This document shows, one piece after another, positions 39,103 through 48,447 of a stretch of DNA of 64,000 nucleotides. Source of the DNA: Hondaea fermentalgiana. Lineage: Eukaryota > Sar > Bigyra > Thraustochytrida > Thraustochytriidae. Below the pieces are notes generated by a model. The model ran no database searches. It was not told the origin of the DNA and saw nothing but the letters and a program-made list of their open reading frames with translations. The position numbers and the translations under genes were made by a program. Every line of letters begins with the position of its first letter. Positions within the stretch are counted from its first letter, which is position 1. The stretch spans positions 833,832 to 897,831 of the forward strand of contig NPFB01000019.1 in the NCBI GenBank assembly GCA_014084085.1. The letters are read 5' to 3'.

Positions 39103-40236
39103 GATTGCTGTTTCTCGCACGCGCGCGCGCGCAGCGGTGGCGGTGCTGACAGCGGCGGTGGCAGCGCAAGGTTCGTCAGGCTCGGCTGGCTTTATTCTTC
39201 CCCCAGACTCGTCTGTCCTGCTTGCTTGCTTGCTGCCTGGGCGGGCTGGGCTGGGCTGGGCTGGGCTGGGCTGGCACGCGCGCGCCACACGCGCCAGGGA
39301 AAATAATGCCGCTGCTGCTGCTGCTGGCGAGCGAGCCCCTTCCTTCTCCCGCGGTGCCTGCTCCTCTCTTGCAGGCAGGGCAGGATCCAGACGCCCTCTC
39401 TGTCTGCACGAGCGCGAGCGTGCGCGTCGCGCGAGCGTGCGCGTCGTGGGTCGGCGCTGCCCCAGCGCAGGCCTGCTCGCTTGCTCGCTTGCTTGCTTGT
39501 TTTTGTTTTGTCTTGTTTTTGTCTTGTCTTGTCTTGTCTTGTCTTGTCTTGTCTTGTCTTGTCTTGTCTTGTTACTTGCTTTGTACGGCCTCACAGCCAA
39601 GTCAAGTCAAGTCGATCTAATCTCCTCGCTCACTGGAGGACCAAAGAGGAGGAGCGTGCCGTGCACCCGGCGCGCTCACCGCCCGCGCTCCTCCGCGCGG
39701 GGCCGACCGCTCGCGCGCTGCCCGGTCCGGCTGCCGCGACCAGCAGGGCCTGCGTCCGCCCGACCGGCCGCGCCCTCCCTTCGCCACGGCCGCCACGCAA
39801 GCGCGCGTGCGCAGACAGGGATGGATGGACCGATCGATCGACGAGATTGGGATGCTTTGGGCCTTCTTTGTTTGCCTTTCACATTGCTTGCGCAAGCGGA
39901 ACGATGGCATAGCCATGATGAGGCCATCACAAGTATCGATAGGTGAAAAGAGGCCGTGGCTGGCAGGGGCATTCATTCATGGTGCGCCGCCGCCCAAAGC
40001 AGCAAATGAGGTGACGCGACCGGTCGCTCAGCACCTTTTATTGGCTGTGGACCGTCGCTGCGGACTCACATTTGACGAGGTGGACATAGATGCACGAATG
40101 CAACATTCGCCGTGCGGTACTTTTTGTCTTGGTTGTGGAACCATGCTGACAAACAAACAAACAAACAAACAAACAAACAAACAAACAAACAAACAAACAA
40201 ACAAACAAACAAACAAACAAATAGTTGGAAAAACAC
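39103..40236. repeat. Intergenic region between bZIP and USP genes
   Basis: No gene supported. It contains GGGCT repeats (about 39239-39270), a TTGTC pentanucleotide run (about 39520-39572) in the bZIP leader, and an AAAC run (about 40149-40220) that ends 16 bases past the stop of the USP gene. The last is therefore probably (GUUU)n in the USP 3' UTR. Confidence 0.65.
40149..40220. repeat. AAAC tetranucleotide repeat, ~18 copies
   Basis: A near-perfect run of ACAAAC units, 72 bases, in the 3' flank of the minus-strand USP gene. The same unit in the same orientation borders the gaps at 32933 and 45903. Confidence 0.9.
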
Positions 40237-43200
40237 TCACATAATGGGACAGCGGTCCCGAAAGGTCTGGTTGTGAGGATCGAGAGCCTTGCGAGCTGCC
40301 CGAAGGCTCTTGGAGTTAAGAAATTCGCAAGGAAAGAGACGATTCACGTCAGCATTGGCTGCAACGTCCTTGCGCACGTAAAACAAAAGATAGGCCCGCG
40401 AAGAGACGGCCTCTTCTTCGCTGATTTCGGTGATGATCCGGTCATCAAAGTTGTACCACTTGCCGTTGATCGAGCTCTTCGTTTTGGCAATGTAGTGGCC
40501 ACCGCCCAGGCTGCCCGTGTGGTCCACAACACCGTAAAGATCGTACTCCGGAGGGATACCGCCATGCTCATGGCCGCCGTACGCCCGTAAACCGACATAC
40601 TCTGAGTCCACCAACACGTCGACAAGCTCGAGTGCTTCCTCTTCTGCTTCGGCTTTAGCTAGGGCCTCAGGTGACAACGTCTGATCAGACGTCTCTGCCG
40701 CAGCGACGGACTTTCCGTGGCCCCCACCATTTTCGCCTTCAAACTCTTCTTCTTCCTCCTCTTCCTCCAAGGCATTGACCGGAGCGACAGCGCTGTCTTT
40801 GCGTGCAGACATCGATGATGGGCGCGCGTTCACCTCCGATTCTTTGCCAACGAAATGCCCATGGCTGACTCCAGCGGCATTGTCCGGCTCCGCATCGTCG
40901 ATATCCTCCTTTTCTTCGTCGTCGTCGTCGTCTTGTTCGTCCCCGCTACTGTCCTCATCCGCTTTGACGCCACGCTTGCGCAGGGCGAGATCAAGAGATC
41001 TGCGGGATTTGCGAGGCTGAGCAGGCATCGCATGAGCCAAATAAGGCGAAAGATCGAGATCTCGGGTCGGATACTCGACCAAATTCAAGAGTTTGCGGCT
41101 ACCATCAAAGCGCTTCAGATGCATCACGAGGATAGGAGGCGCACGCCAGAGCCCGAGCGTCATGGAGTGGTCCTTGAAGTCCTTGCACCGTGCACAGCGG
41201 GCCTGATCCTCCCCGGTGAGCTGCTCCTTCCGGACGAAATTCTCCAGCAAGGAAGACAAGGGCATCCGCTTCTGCTCTTCGCGTCGCACATCGTCGACAC
41301 TCGAATGTTTGTCCACAGGCATAAGAGTCAAAGCATTCGACCTCGATTTACCAGCGGGGGAACTCGCGCTTCCCCAGTCGACCACAAGCGTGCTCGGCCC
41401 CGTGAAAATCGTGGACACGGGAGTGCTTGTGGGCTGAATCGGGCAACCATCGCATGCAGACATCCATGAGCAACTGCCGCAAGTTCGTTGTTGCCTGTCG
41501 GCACCGAGAGCGACAATGGTGAATCCCCAGGTCGATCGGATCTGTGACGCGGACACATCCTTGGTCGGCGGAGAGCCGCCCAAACCCGCAGACGCACCAA
41601 TACTTTCAAAGACGCCCGGAGAAAGCGCGCCGCCCTCGTCACCAGCGTTCGCAGAAGGCGAAGAAGCGCCGTTGAACTGCCGAACTTGCCTCGCGACAGC
41701 CTCGTACAATGCATACCCCGAGAGTCTGTCGGGACGCGCCATGAGCACAAAGGGCATTCCTACCAGGACGGGGCGCATCGGGTTCACAAAGTAGCACGCG
41801 TGTTTGTGCCAGACCCGCTGCTCCAGCTTGAGTAGCATGGGCCTCATCGGAACTGCACGGACCTCGTTGCTCACGAGCACGACAGTGCGAGTCTCGCTGA
41901 TGTCATTTGTATCCGCAGCGAATTTGACCTGGTATTTGGGCAAGCGTCCCTGTCGCTTACTGGTGGTGCCTTTGATCCCAACCACAACGCCAAGCATTGG
42001 ACCGAAGTGGTCGTCCGAGACGTGATATTCCACTTGGGTCCCAACACCGATTTCAATCTCATCATCTTGCTGAGGTTGCCCCTCCGGGTCTCCAGTAACG
42101 CCAATGTCGCCATCAACCTCTGCATTCTTGTCATCGTCCTCGCCATCCGCCTCTTTGGCATTGTCGTCGTCACCTTCGTCGTCGTTAGCAGCAGCAGCAG
42201 CAGCGGCAGCCTCCTTTAAGTTGACCGCCGCGCCAGAAAACCCGTCTTCATGATGCAAATGAGGGAGCTCAAACGCGTACAAAGGGTCACGCGCGCGCAG
42301 GGTTTTCAACGGACGAGCGTCGGGTACAAAGCTGAATATCTGACGCTCAAACACATATGCCAAGACCAAGCGCTCCGAATCGAGGTTTCGCGGCGCACGT
42401 TCGCCGGCATTTTCATCCTCTGTGTTCGAAGTAGGACCTTGTAAAATCGACTGCACGACACTGCCCGTGGTGCCGGGCTGAAGATCGAGCAAGGCGCGAC
42501 GCACATCGCCAAAGTTACCTTCCTTGCGAAGACGCATCGCGACCAAAAGGGGCGGCCGCGAGGCGTCGGCAAACACCACATGGACCATCACCGTCCGCTT
42601 GGGTGACTCTGGAAGCGGGAGCGACAACGTCGAGAAAGGTTCGAAACGCGCCGATTCATACCCACACGTGTCGCACCGCAACAAGGTCTTGAACTGACCT
42701 GAAAACAACGCTGTGACGATGCTCAGTTCACGACGCAAGTGCGCCATCCACCACTCTCGCGCTACCTCTTGGTCTGCCCGCCCGTCCGAGTCCTTGAGCT
42801 CCACGTACGCTTTGCTCTTGATGCGATTGAGGTCTTGCGCAAGTCCATCAAGCAGAGAAGACAAGAGTTCCTGTGCATCTTGCTGCTGCACCCCGAGAAA
42901 TCGAGGGTCGTGCTTTGAAAGCTCCTTTTTGAAACGGCGCGGAGCGATAGAAGCCGGAATTCGCCCATTGGCGCCCCAGGCGATACGAAAGAGATCCGCA
43001 AAGGCGTCAGCCAGGAGACCGTGCGTGCTATCCCTGAGCGTCGTGTTCACATCCGACACGTAGGCATCGTCAAGAATGTACTGCTTCAACGACTCTGTGT
43101 GCAAAAGGCACTGCAGCGAGGCGGACATGAAGCAAGTGTTGCCGAGATTGGCCATGCCCACGTTTCCGAGCACCTGGGGCGCCGGCCGGCCGGGCGACGG

Positions 43201-45171
43201 GGGACCTCCTACAGGTCGTGTCGCCAGCTGGGTCTTCGCATTGCTGCGCGCAGTCTGCGCACCAATTGCAGGAAGACCACTCGAGGCGCGCGAGGTTGGC
43301 GAGTTGTGAGGCGAAGGCCCACCCCCCAGCATGACCACGCGCGCATTGATATGAGGCCCAGAAGCAATTTGGGTCTTTGGATCCCGAGGCCGAAGCGAAC
43401 GCAGGGTCTCGATGCTTGCTAGGGGCCAGCTTCCATCGGCGCTGCAAAGTTCGAGTATGATGGTTTGGTCATCTTCAAGGTCCGCCTCCTCGACAGTTTC
43501 TTGGGGATCCTGCAGAAGCTTGGCATTGATGTTCGGCCCGCGAAGAGGGCGCGCCTCGGGTCCAGAAAAGGTTGCCGAAAGCGACTCGAGGCTATCATCC
43601 ACCATGCACCAGAGTCGCATACACTCGGCAGAGAAGCGGTCACGGTTCTGCAAAGCAGCCCGCTTTTGCGCGAGACCATCCTCCGCGGCAGCACTCTGCG
43701 TGCTGTAAAGACTATCCGTGGATAGCGCGCGTCCTCGGGGTTCCATGAGACGGTCCAAGATGGCACGCTCAATGTCCCGCACGGTAGCGCGACGTGAAAC
43801 TTGGATTCTTGCCGGTCTGTCGGCGTTGAAGCTGCCCAGATGGGCTCGATCAGAGGTGGTGTCAAGGCCCGACTCTGCTTCCCCGGAAAAGGCGACGCAG
43901 CGCACATGAAGCGAGACGGGGAAAAGTTCAATCTCAGCACGCTCGAAAGGCGTCTCGGCAGAAATGACCTTGCGCGCGAGGACGGGTCCACCCCCATACG
44001 TACGGTGAAGAAATTCCCAAGCATCACGACACAATATCACAAAGTCCTGCTGGTGGTTGAGCTCGGGGCGCAGCACGCAGAATTCGAGCTCGCCCAGGTC
44101 TCGCGGATCGTTGGGGTCTTGCTCGGGCTCAAGTCCGCGAACGATGTCGCGATTATCGATTGGTCCAGGCCGCTCGAGTTGGCGGCTGCTCCGCAGCGAC
44201 ATCAAATCGACCTCCCCATGAGAGTATCCGCTATAGGCCTGCCACGCTCGAAACCATCTTGCAGACACAACAAACCAGACATCACCCGGCACAAGGAGCT
44301 CGCGATCGGGAGATCGATGCATACGCTTGAAAGTGCTTCCTTCTTCAAGCTGTGCGCGACTTGACTGGTGACGCACAAAAGCAGGGTGTCGTATGAGATT
44401 AGCGTCTGCAAAGGGGCCGCCCGTTGACTGCGACAGATGCGCGTTGAGCCCATATCCTTGGGCTGCTTGGCGCATCATAGCACTTTCAACTTCATCCGGT
44501 CGGGGAGGGAGCGGTGGCCCGAGCTTGCTCATTGGCCCGCATTCGGCCACATCTGAAACAGTGGTCTGCGCAGCAGCCATGAAGACAGGACCCAGGAGCT
44601 TTTGCCCGACGCGCGTTGGCCAGCTCACAAGCGGGGAATCCATGAACTGCACCATACTTCGCGAGAACGCTTCTAGTGTGAGCGGGGAAGCCCATTCCGC
44701 ATTTGTTCCTCGCGTGCGAGCAAAGGCTTTGTCGATGAGGTCGTACGAAGACCGGCGCTCGTCGTCGCTCAAGCGATGATCATCGAGGCAATCGGCAAAT
44801 CGTAGAAGAGAATGGCGACTGAGAGCGCCGGTTCTTTCGTCGTCGTACACCTGAAAAAGAAAGCGCAACCGCTCTTCGTGCTTGCCGCGGCAGAGAATAC
44901 ATAGACCGCAGAGCAGCTCATTCCAATCGAGCGCCTGATTTCTGTTCACATCGAAAACACTAAACATGCGGAGCGCAAGAGGCTCGGGAAAATCTGGAAA
45001 ATCTGCGAGAACCAGAGATTTGAACGTCATGAAGCCAATTTCGCTGAATCCTTGTTGGGGAGACGCACTTGCCAGTCTGTCGAATCCGCTGCGAAGTGTC
45101 CTAAGTTCGAGCGGTGTAAACCGTTTTCGCGCCTCCTCCGGCGACACGATTCGCCCATGTGTCCCACCCAT
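40237..45171 (-). CDS. USP32-type ubiquitin-specific protease (EF-hand, DUSP, USP, CaaX)
   Basis: 1644 aa. MGG at the N-terminus could be N-myristoylated. EF-hand loop DVNRNQALDWNE at 74-85 is canonical; the next (from D110) is degenerate with Ser at position 12. A DUSP domain begins near 295 (PGDVWFVVSARWFRAW), and a ubiquitin-like stretch follows around 520-590. The USP catalytic domain has the Cys box GNTCFMSASLQCL (Cys680, codon 43132-43134), the USP32-like block YVELKDSDGRADQEVA, zinc-binding pairs CDTCGY and CARCKD, and the His box GSLGGGHYIAKTK (His1559) with YNFDD after it. An acidic insertion splits the domain as in USP32. The protein ends CPIM, a CaaX prenylation signal; human USP32 is likewise membrane-linked through a CaaX box. 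It removes ubiquitin from substrates on endomembranes (family inference). Confidence 0.9.
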   Translation of the reverse strand: MGGTHGRIVSPEEARKRFTPLELRTLRSGFDRLASASPQQGFSEIGFMTFKSLVLADFPDFPEPLALRMFSVFDVNRNQALDWNELLCGLCILCRGKHEERLRFLFQVYDDERTGALSRHSLLRFADCLDDHRLSDDERRSSYDLIDKAFARTRGTNAEWASPLTLEAFSRSMVQFMDSPLVSWPTRVGQKLLGPVFMAAAQTTVSDVAECGPMSKLGPPLPPRPDEVESAMMRQAAQGYGLNAHLSQSTGGPFADANLIRHPAFVRHQSSRAQLEEGSTFKRMHRSPDRELLVPGDVWFVVSARWFRAWQAYSGYSHGEVDLMSLRSSRQLERPGPIDNRDIVRGLEPEQDPNDPRDLGELEFCVLRPELNHQQDFVILCRDAWEFLHRTYGGGPVLARKVISAETPFERAEIELFPVSLHVRCVAFSGEAESGLDTTSDRAHLGSFNADRPARIQVSRRATVRDIERAILDRLMEPRGRALSTDSLYSTQSAAAEDGLAQKRAALQNRDRFSAECMRLWCMVDDSLESLSATFSGPEARPLRGPNINAKLLQDPQETVEEADLEDDQTIILELCSADGSWPLASIETLRSLRPRDPKTQIASGPHINARVVMLGGGPSPHNSPTSRASSGLPAIGAQTARSNAKTQLATRPVGGPPSPGRPAPQVLGNVGMANLGNTCFMSASLQCLLHTESLKQYILDDAYVSDVNTTLRDSTHGLLADAFADLFRIAWGANGRIPASIAPRRFKKELSKHDPRFLGVQQQDAQELLSSLLDGLAQDLNRIKSKAYVELKDSDGRADQEVAREWWMAHLRRELSIVTALFSGQFKTLLRCDTCGYESARFEPFSTLSLPLPESPKRTVMVHVVFADASRPPLLVAMRLRKEGNFGDVRRALLDLQPGTTGSVVQSILQGPTSNTEDENAGERAPRNLDSERLVLAYVFERQIFSFVPDARPLKTLRARDPLYAFELPHLHHEDGFSGAAVNLKEAAAAAAAANDDEGDDDNAKEADGEDDDKNAEVDGDIGVTGDPEGQPQQDDEIEIGVGTQVEYHVSDDHFGPMLGVVVGIKGTTSKRQGRLPKYQVKFAADTNDISETRTVVLVSNEVRAVPMRPMLLKLEQRVWHKHACYFVNPMRPVLVGMPFVLMARPDRLSGYALYEAVARQVRQFNGASSPSANAGDEGGALSPGVFESIGASAGLGGSPPTKDVSASQIRSTWGFTIVALGADRQQRTCGSCSWMSACDGCPIQPTSTPVSTIFTGPSTLVVDWGSASSPAGKSRSNALTLMPVDKHSSVDDVRREEQKRMPLSSLLENFVRKEQLTGEDQARCARCKDFKDHSMTLGLWRAPPILVMHLKRFDGSRKLLNLVEYPTRDLDLSPYLAHAMPAQPRKSRRSLDLALRKRGVKADEDSSGDEQDDDDDEEKEDIDDAEPDNAAGVSHGHFVGKESEVNARPSSMSARKDSAVAPVNALEEEEEEEEFEGENGGGHGKSVAAAETSDQTLSPEALAKAEAEEEALELVDVLVDSEYVGLRAYGGHEHGGIPPEYDLYGVVDHTGSLGGGHYIAKTKSSINGKWYNFDDRIITEISEEEAVSSRAYLLFYVRKDVAANADVNRLFPCEFLNSKSLRAARKALDPHNQTFRDRCPIM

Positions 45172-45671
45172 GATGCCTCGTGTAGATTGATTGCTGTCCC
45201 TTGATCTCTCACTCCACGCAATGCGCAGTGTAGTACAGTGCAGTGCAGTGCAGTGCAGTGCACAGCAAGAGAGAAAGCGATCTAGCTGGCTAGCTAGCTA
45301 GCTAGCTTTGCGTAGTACCAAGAATGGATGATGGGCAAATTCCAGCTGGAACAAGAAAAATGGGTAGCCCTCCCGTCACCTCTGTCGGTCCTCTCCTTCC
45401 TTCTATCCTTCGCGCGATGTCAGATCTCCGCAAGGGCCTTTGTTCTTCTCCTCTTGGCCTGCGCGAGGTTGCGCGACTGCCACGATCGCGTCTTCGTCGA
45501 TTGCGAGAAGCGAGCGAGCGTGCTGGCCTCAACTTTAGTTCGACGTGTCCTCTTTTCCGACTTCTGTGCGATCAGCCTGGCCTTTCTCGGTCGGTCTCCC
45601 TTGCGCCGGGCGACGACACGATAAGGGCTTGGCCCGTCCGGGCTGGTCCCGCGCGTATACTCTCGCGCGCG

Positions 45672-45702
<31 letters not shown>

Positions 45703-45902
45703 CTCGTCCTCGGCGTCGCGAGGTCTGCACGCGAGTTCGAGAAGAGGCCTCGGCGTCCTCCCCCGTGCCGCGTTTCAAAAAACACGCCTGACCGCTCGCT
45801 CGCTCGCTCGCTCGCCCGCTCTTGGCGTCGACGGCTCGCGGCAGCGGCGCAATCGCGCGCGCGTGCGTGCGCGCGCGCGCGCGTACGTGCGTGCGTGCGT
45901 GC

Positions 45903-46002
45903 NNNNNNNNNNNNNNNNNNNNNNNNNNNNNNNNNNNNNNNNNNNNNNNNNNNNNNNNNNNNNNNNNNNNNNNNNNNNNNNNNNNNNNNNNNNNNNNNNN
46001 NN
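45903..46002. other. Assembly gap (100 N)
   Basis: Exactly 100 N between a GTGC repeat and an ACAA repeat. Confidence 0.95.
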
Positions 46003-46054
46003 ACAAACAAACAAACAAACAAACAAACAAACAAACAAACAAACAAACAAACAA
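46003..46054. repeat. ACAA tetranucleotide repeat
   Basis: About 13 copies emerging from the gap; full length hidden by the gap. Confidence 0.9.
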
Positions 46055-47129
46055 AGCAGAAAGACTTCATGAATCTGTCATTTCATTGCATCGCGTACAA
46101 AGTACACTTGGACATAAGGAGAAAAGACTGATGTCCTCGACCAGAAGAAGAAGAAGAAGAAGAAAAAGGAGCGCCTTTGGTGAAGACAAACTTGCTCTCG
46201 AATCAAACCGAACATTCGCGACGACATTCCACAAAGGTGAAGCACCAAAGTGTACTTTTCATTATTGGACATGTTTGACGATCGATTCACATTAGGACTT
46301 TTTGCTTCTTTGGAAAACACTTGCATGAGGAGCAAGAGCATCATCATCCATCACATTATGCATTTAGAGGAACTATGATACAGAAACGAACAAATGCTTC
46401 ATCGGGGCAGATTGCTCGGCCGGAACACAAGGCAAGCAAAGCTCGGCTTGCACGAGTTTTGCTTGAATGAAGACATGGAAGCTCGCGCAAAGCGGTCAAA
46501 CACTAATTGCACGAACCTCGTCTCATTCCAGAGACACACCTATTGCATGCGGCTAAGAAAATAAGTGTCTTGCTTCATGAATCGGTGCTCGTTCTCGCAT
46601 GCGAGCTAGCTAGCGAGCTAGCTTTTCTTGAGCTTGCAATGATCCAACATAGCTTGTCACTTTTGAATACTCTCTGCAACGCCCAGAGTCAATTGTATTT
46701 TTTGTTTCTTTGTCACTGTCGCTCAGGCAACAGCTCACGACACTGCAACCCTCGGGCCACCTCTAACTGCGCGACTAGCTAAGCCCAAGCCAGGACACAG
46801 GAGAGACAACAAATAATTTCGAAAAATACATCAAGGAAAAAAGGACTGACTTGGTTGGCTGATCTAATCGAGTGGCGGCTTAAAATAAATGCCAGCCGCC
46901 TTCCAGCTCCATCTTGCCGGCGACCTCGTCAACTTCTCGATGGTACTTCGATTTATTCAGAGAATCGCACCATACCATGCTCAATAATGAACAGGCGTAG
47001 CAAAGTAGCACAATTTAAGGCAGGAACGGTGGCTTTGCAATGCCACAGCCCACAGACGCTGCTGCACGGGAGTCCTTATGCACCGGTAGACGGAATTAAA
47101 GTAAAGCTACCCAAGCTACTGTTTGCTGG

Positions 47130-47700
47130 ATGAATTATTTATTTGTAGTATGATTACCGTAGTACGAACCACTTACCCATGTTCGCCACAAACACCTACT
47201 GGTCACAAAATGAGCTTTCTTATCAAGATGATATTCGAAAGCTTTTGTGCATTCTCATAAAATATTACCAAAAATTCTCAAATTATAATTTTGACAATCA
47301 AAACTTACAAATTTGATCAAAATAGGTTATTATTTTGTTGATCAAAAGACAATTCGAAATTAATTTGTAACATTTGCACTATAATTTTGTTAAAGTCTAT
47401 TAAATTTTCCATAAAAGATTTAAATTTATCAGGAATTTCTATTTTTTTTTGAGAAAGTTGCTAAGATCTTCAAAAAGAATTTGAAATTTTATGAGGTCGT
47501 TTGATGACATGAGGATTTGGTAAAGAGTCGGGATCGACCAGGAGAGCGTAAGCTTGCTAGTAATTTGTGGATAAACGAGCTAACTATGATACTTTTTAAA
47601 CTTGATATGGCCCATTCATCTTCTTTCATTTCTGTTTTCTTCAAAAGAAATAAATGAAATCTCCAAGAACTTCGATTAGATTGCTTGAATCACTGATGAG
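47130..47700. other. AT-rich island
   Basis: Composition changes sharply to long A/T runs (for example AAAATTCTCAAATTATAATT) within otherwise GC-rich DNA. No frame of 60 codons is present on either strand. It could be an insertion of organellar or mobile origin, an origin- or centromere-like element, or simply AT-rich spacer. Confidence 0.6.
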
Positions 47701-48447
47701 GCCTACTTAACTTATTCACCTCACTCACGTCCTTCCGTTCTCTCTCTCTCTCTCCCTCCATTTCTGTTTTTTTTTTATTGGGCCGCGCATGATTGAATTG
47801 AATTTATGCTGCTGCATGTAGGCAAAGCGAATGTCATTTTAAAAAATGCATTGTGAATTGGCGGGCGACTCTATCTATCCGTCACTGCTTCAATCAATAC
47901 GTACGCACACGCAGCTGGTGCATGGGATCGGATCAATCTTCTTTTTCTTTCTCTCTCTATCTTCTTTCTCCTGAGGACTCCTTTTCGTTTGATTTGATCT
48001 GACATAATGAGCAACTGACTAACTAACTCAGTTGGAAGTGAGACTCTTTCTTTCCCCTCCTACATACACCCTGTCGAAGTGCATACGCCGTTGACCGCCA
48101 ACATGCCATCAAATGGCCATGCGCTGCGTGCTCTAGCTAGGCGTAGAAGGGGCTGCAAGGCAGCACCGCGTAAACAATCAAAGGTTGAACAAAAAATGAT
48201 TGATTCTACCTTATCTTTCTTTCTTTGCCTTCTTTCTCTCTCCCTCTCTCTCTTACACGCACATTGATCGTGTGTCTGTCACAGTGGACTCAATAACGAA
48301 GGCCAGCCATATCATGAATCAAATCGAAGGTGGACCGACGACAACAAAATCTGCAGAAAAGATAAACTCTTTCTTTTTCATCAAGTCAGAGGAAGCCAGT
48401 TTAAGGAAATCGGTGAACTTACTCAAAAAGAAATAGGCAAAAGGGAA

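Larger units (their letters stand above)
45172..48447. other. 3.3-kb intergenic region with repeats, gap and AT-rich island
   Basis: No gene is supported. From left: GCAGT run (45236-45262), CTAG palindromic run (45282-45307), CGTCCT run (about 45672-45712), GCTC run (about 45792-45814), GC/GTGC run to 45902, N gap, ACAA run (46003-46054), AGA run (about 46140-46166), a markedly AT-rich island (about 47130-47700), CT tract (about 47737-47757), and mixed sequence to the 3' end of SNU66. Short frames start with non-ATG codons or translate repeats. I found no tRNA or rRNA signature. Confidence 0.6.

Noticed and set aside
39103..39600. N-terminal extension of the bZIP protein
   Set aside because: It translates TTGTC repeats (Lys-Thr-Arg-Gln pattern) and the true-looking acidic N-terminus starts at the ATG at 39102.
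45545..46072. 175-codon frame crossing the third gap
   Set aside because: Repeat translation (Ser, Arg, then Thr-Asn-Lys-Gln) across N.
46507..46782. 91-codon frame in the AT-richer intergenic DNA
   Set aside because: Starts with TTG, no domain, low coding character.
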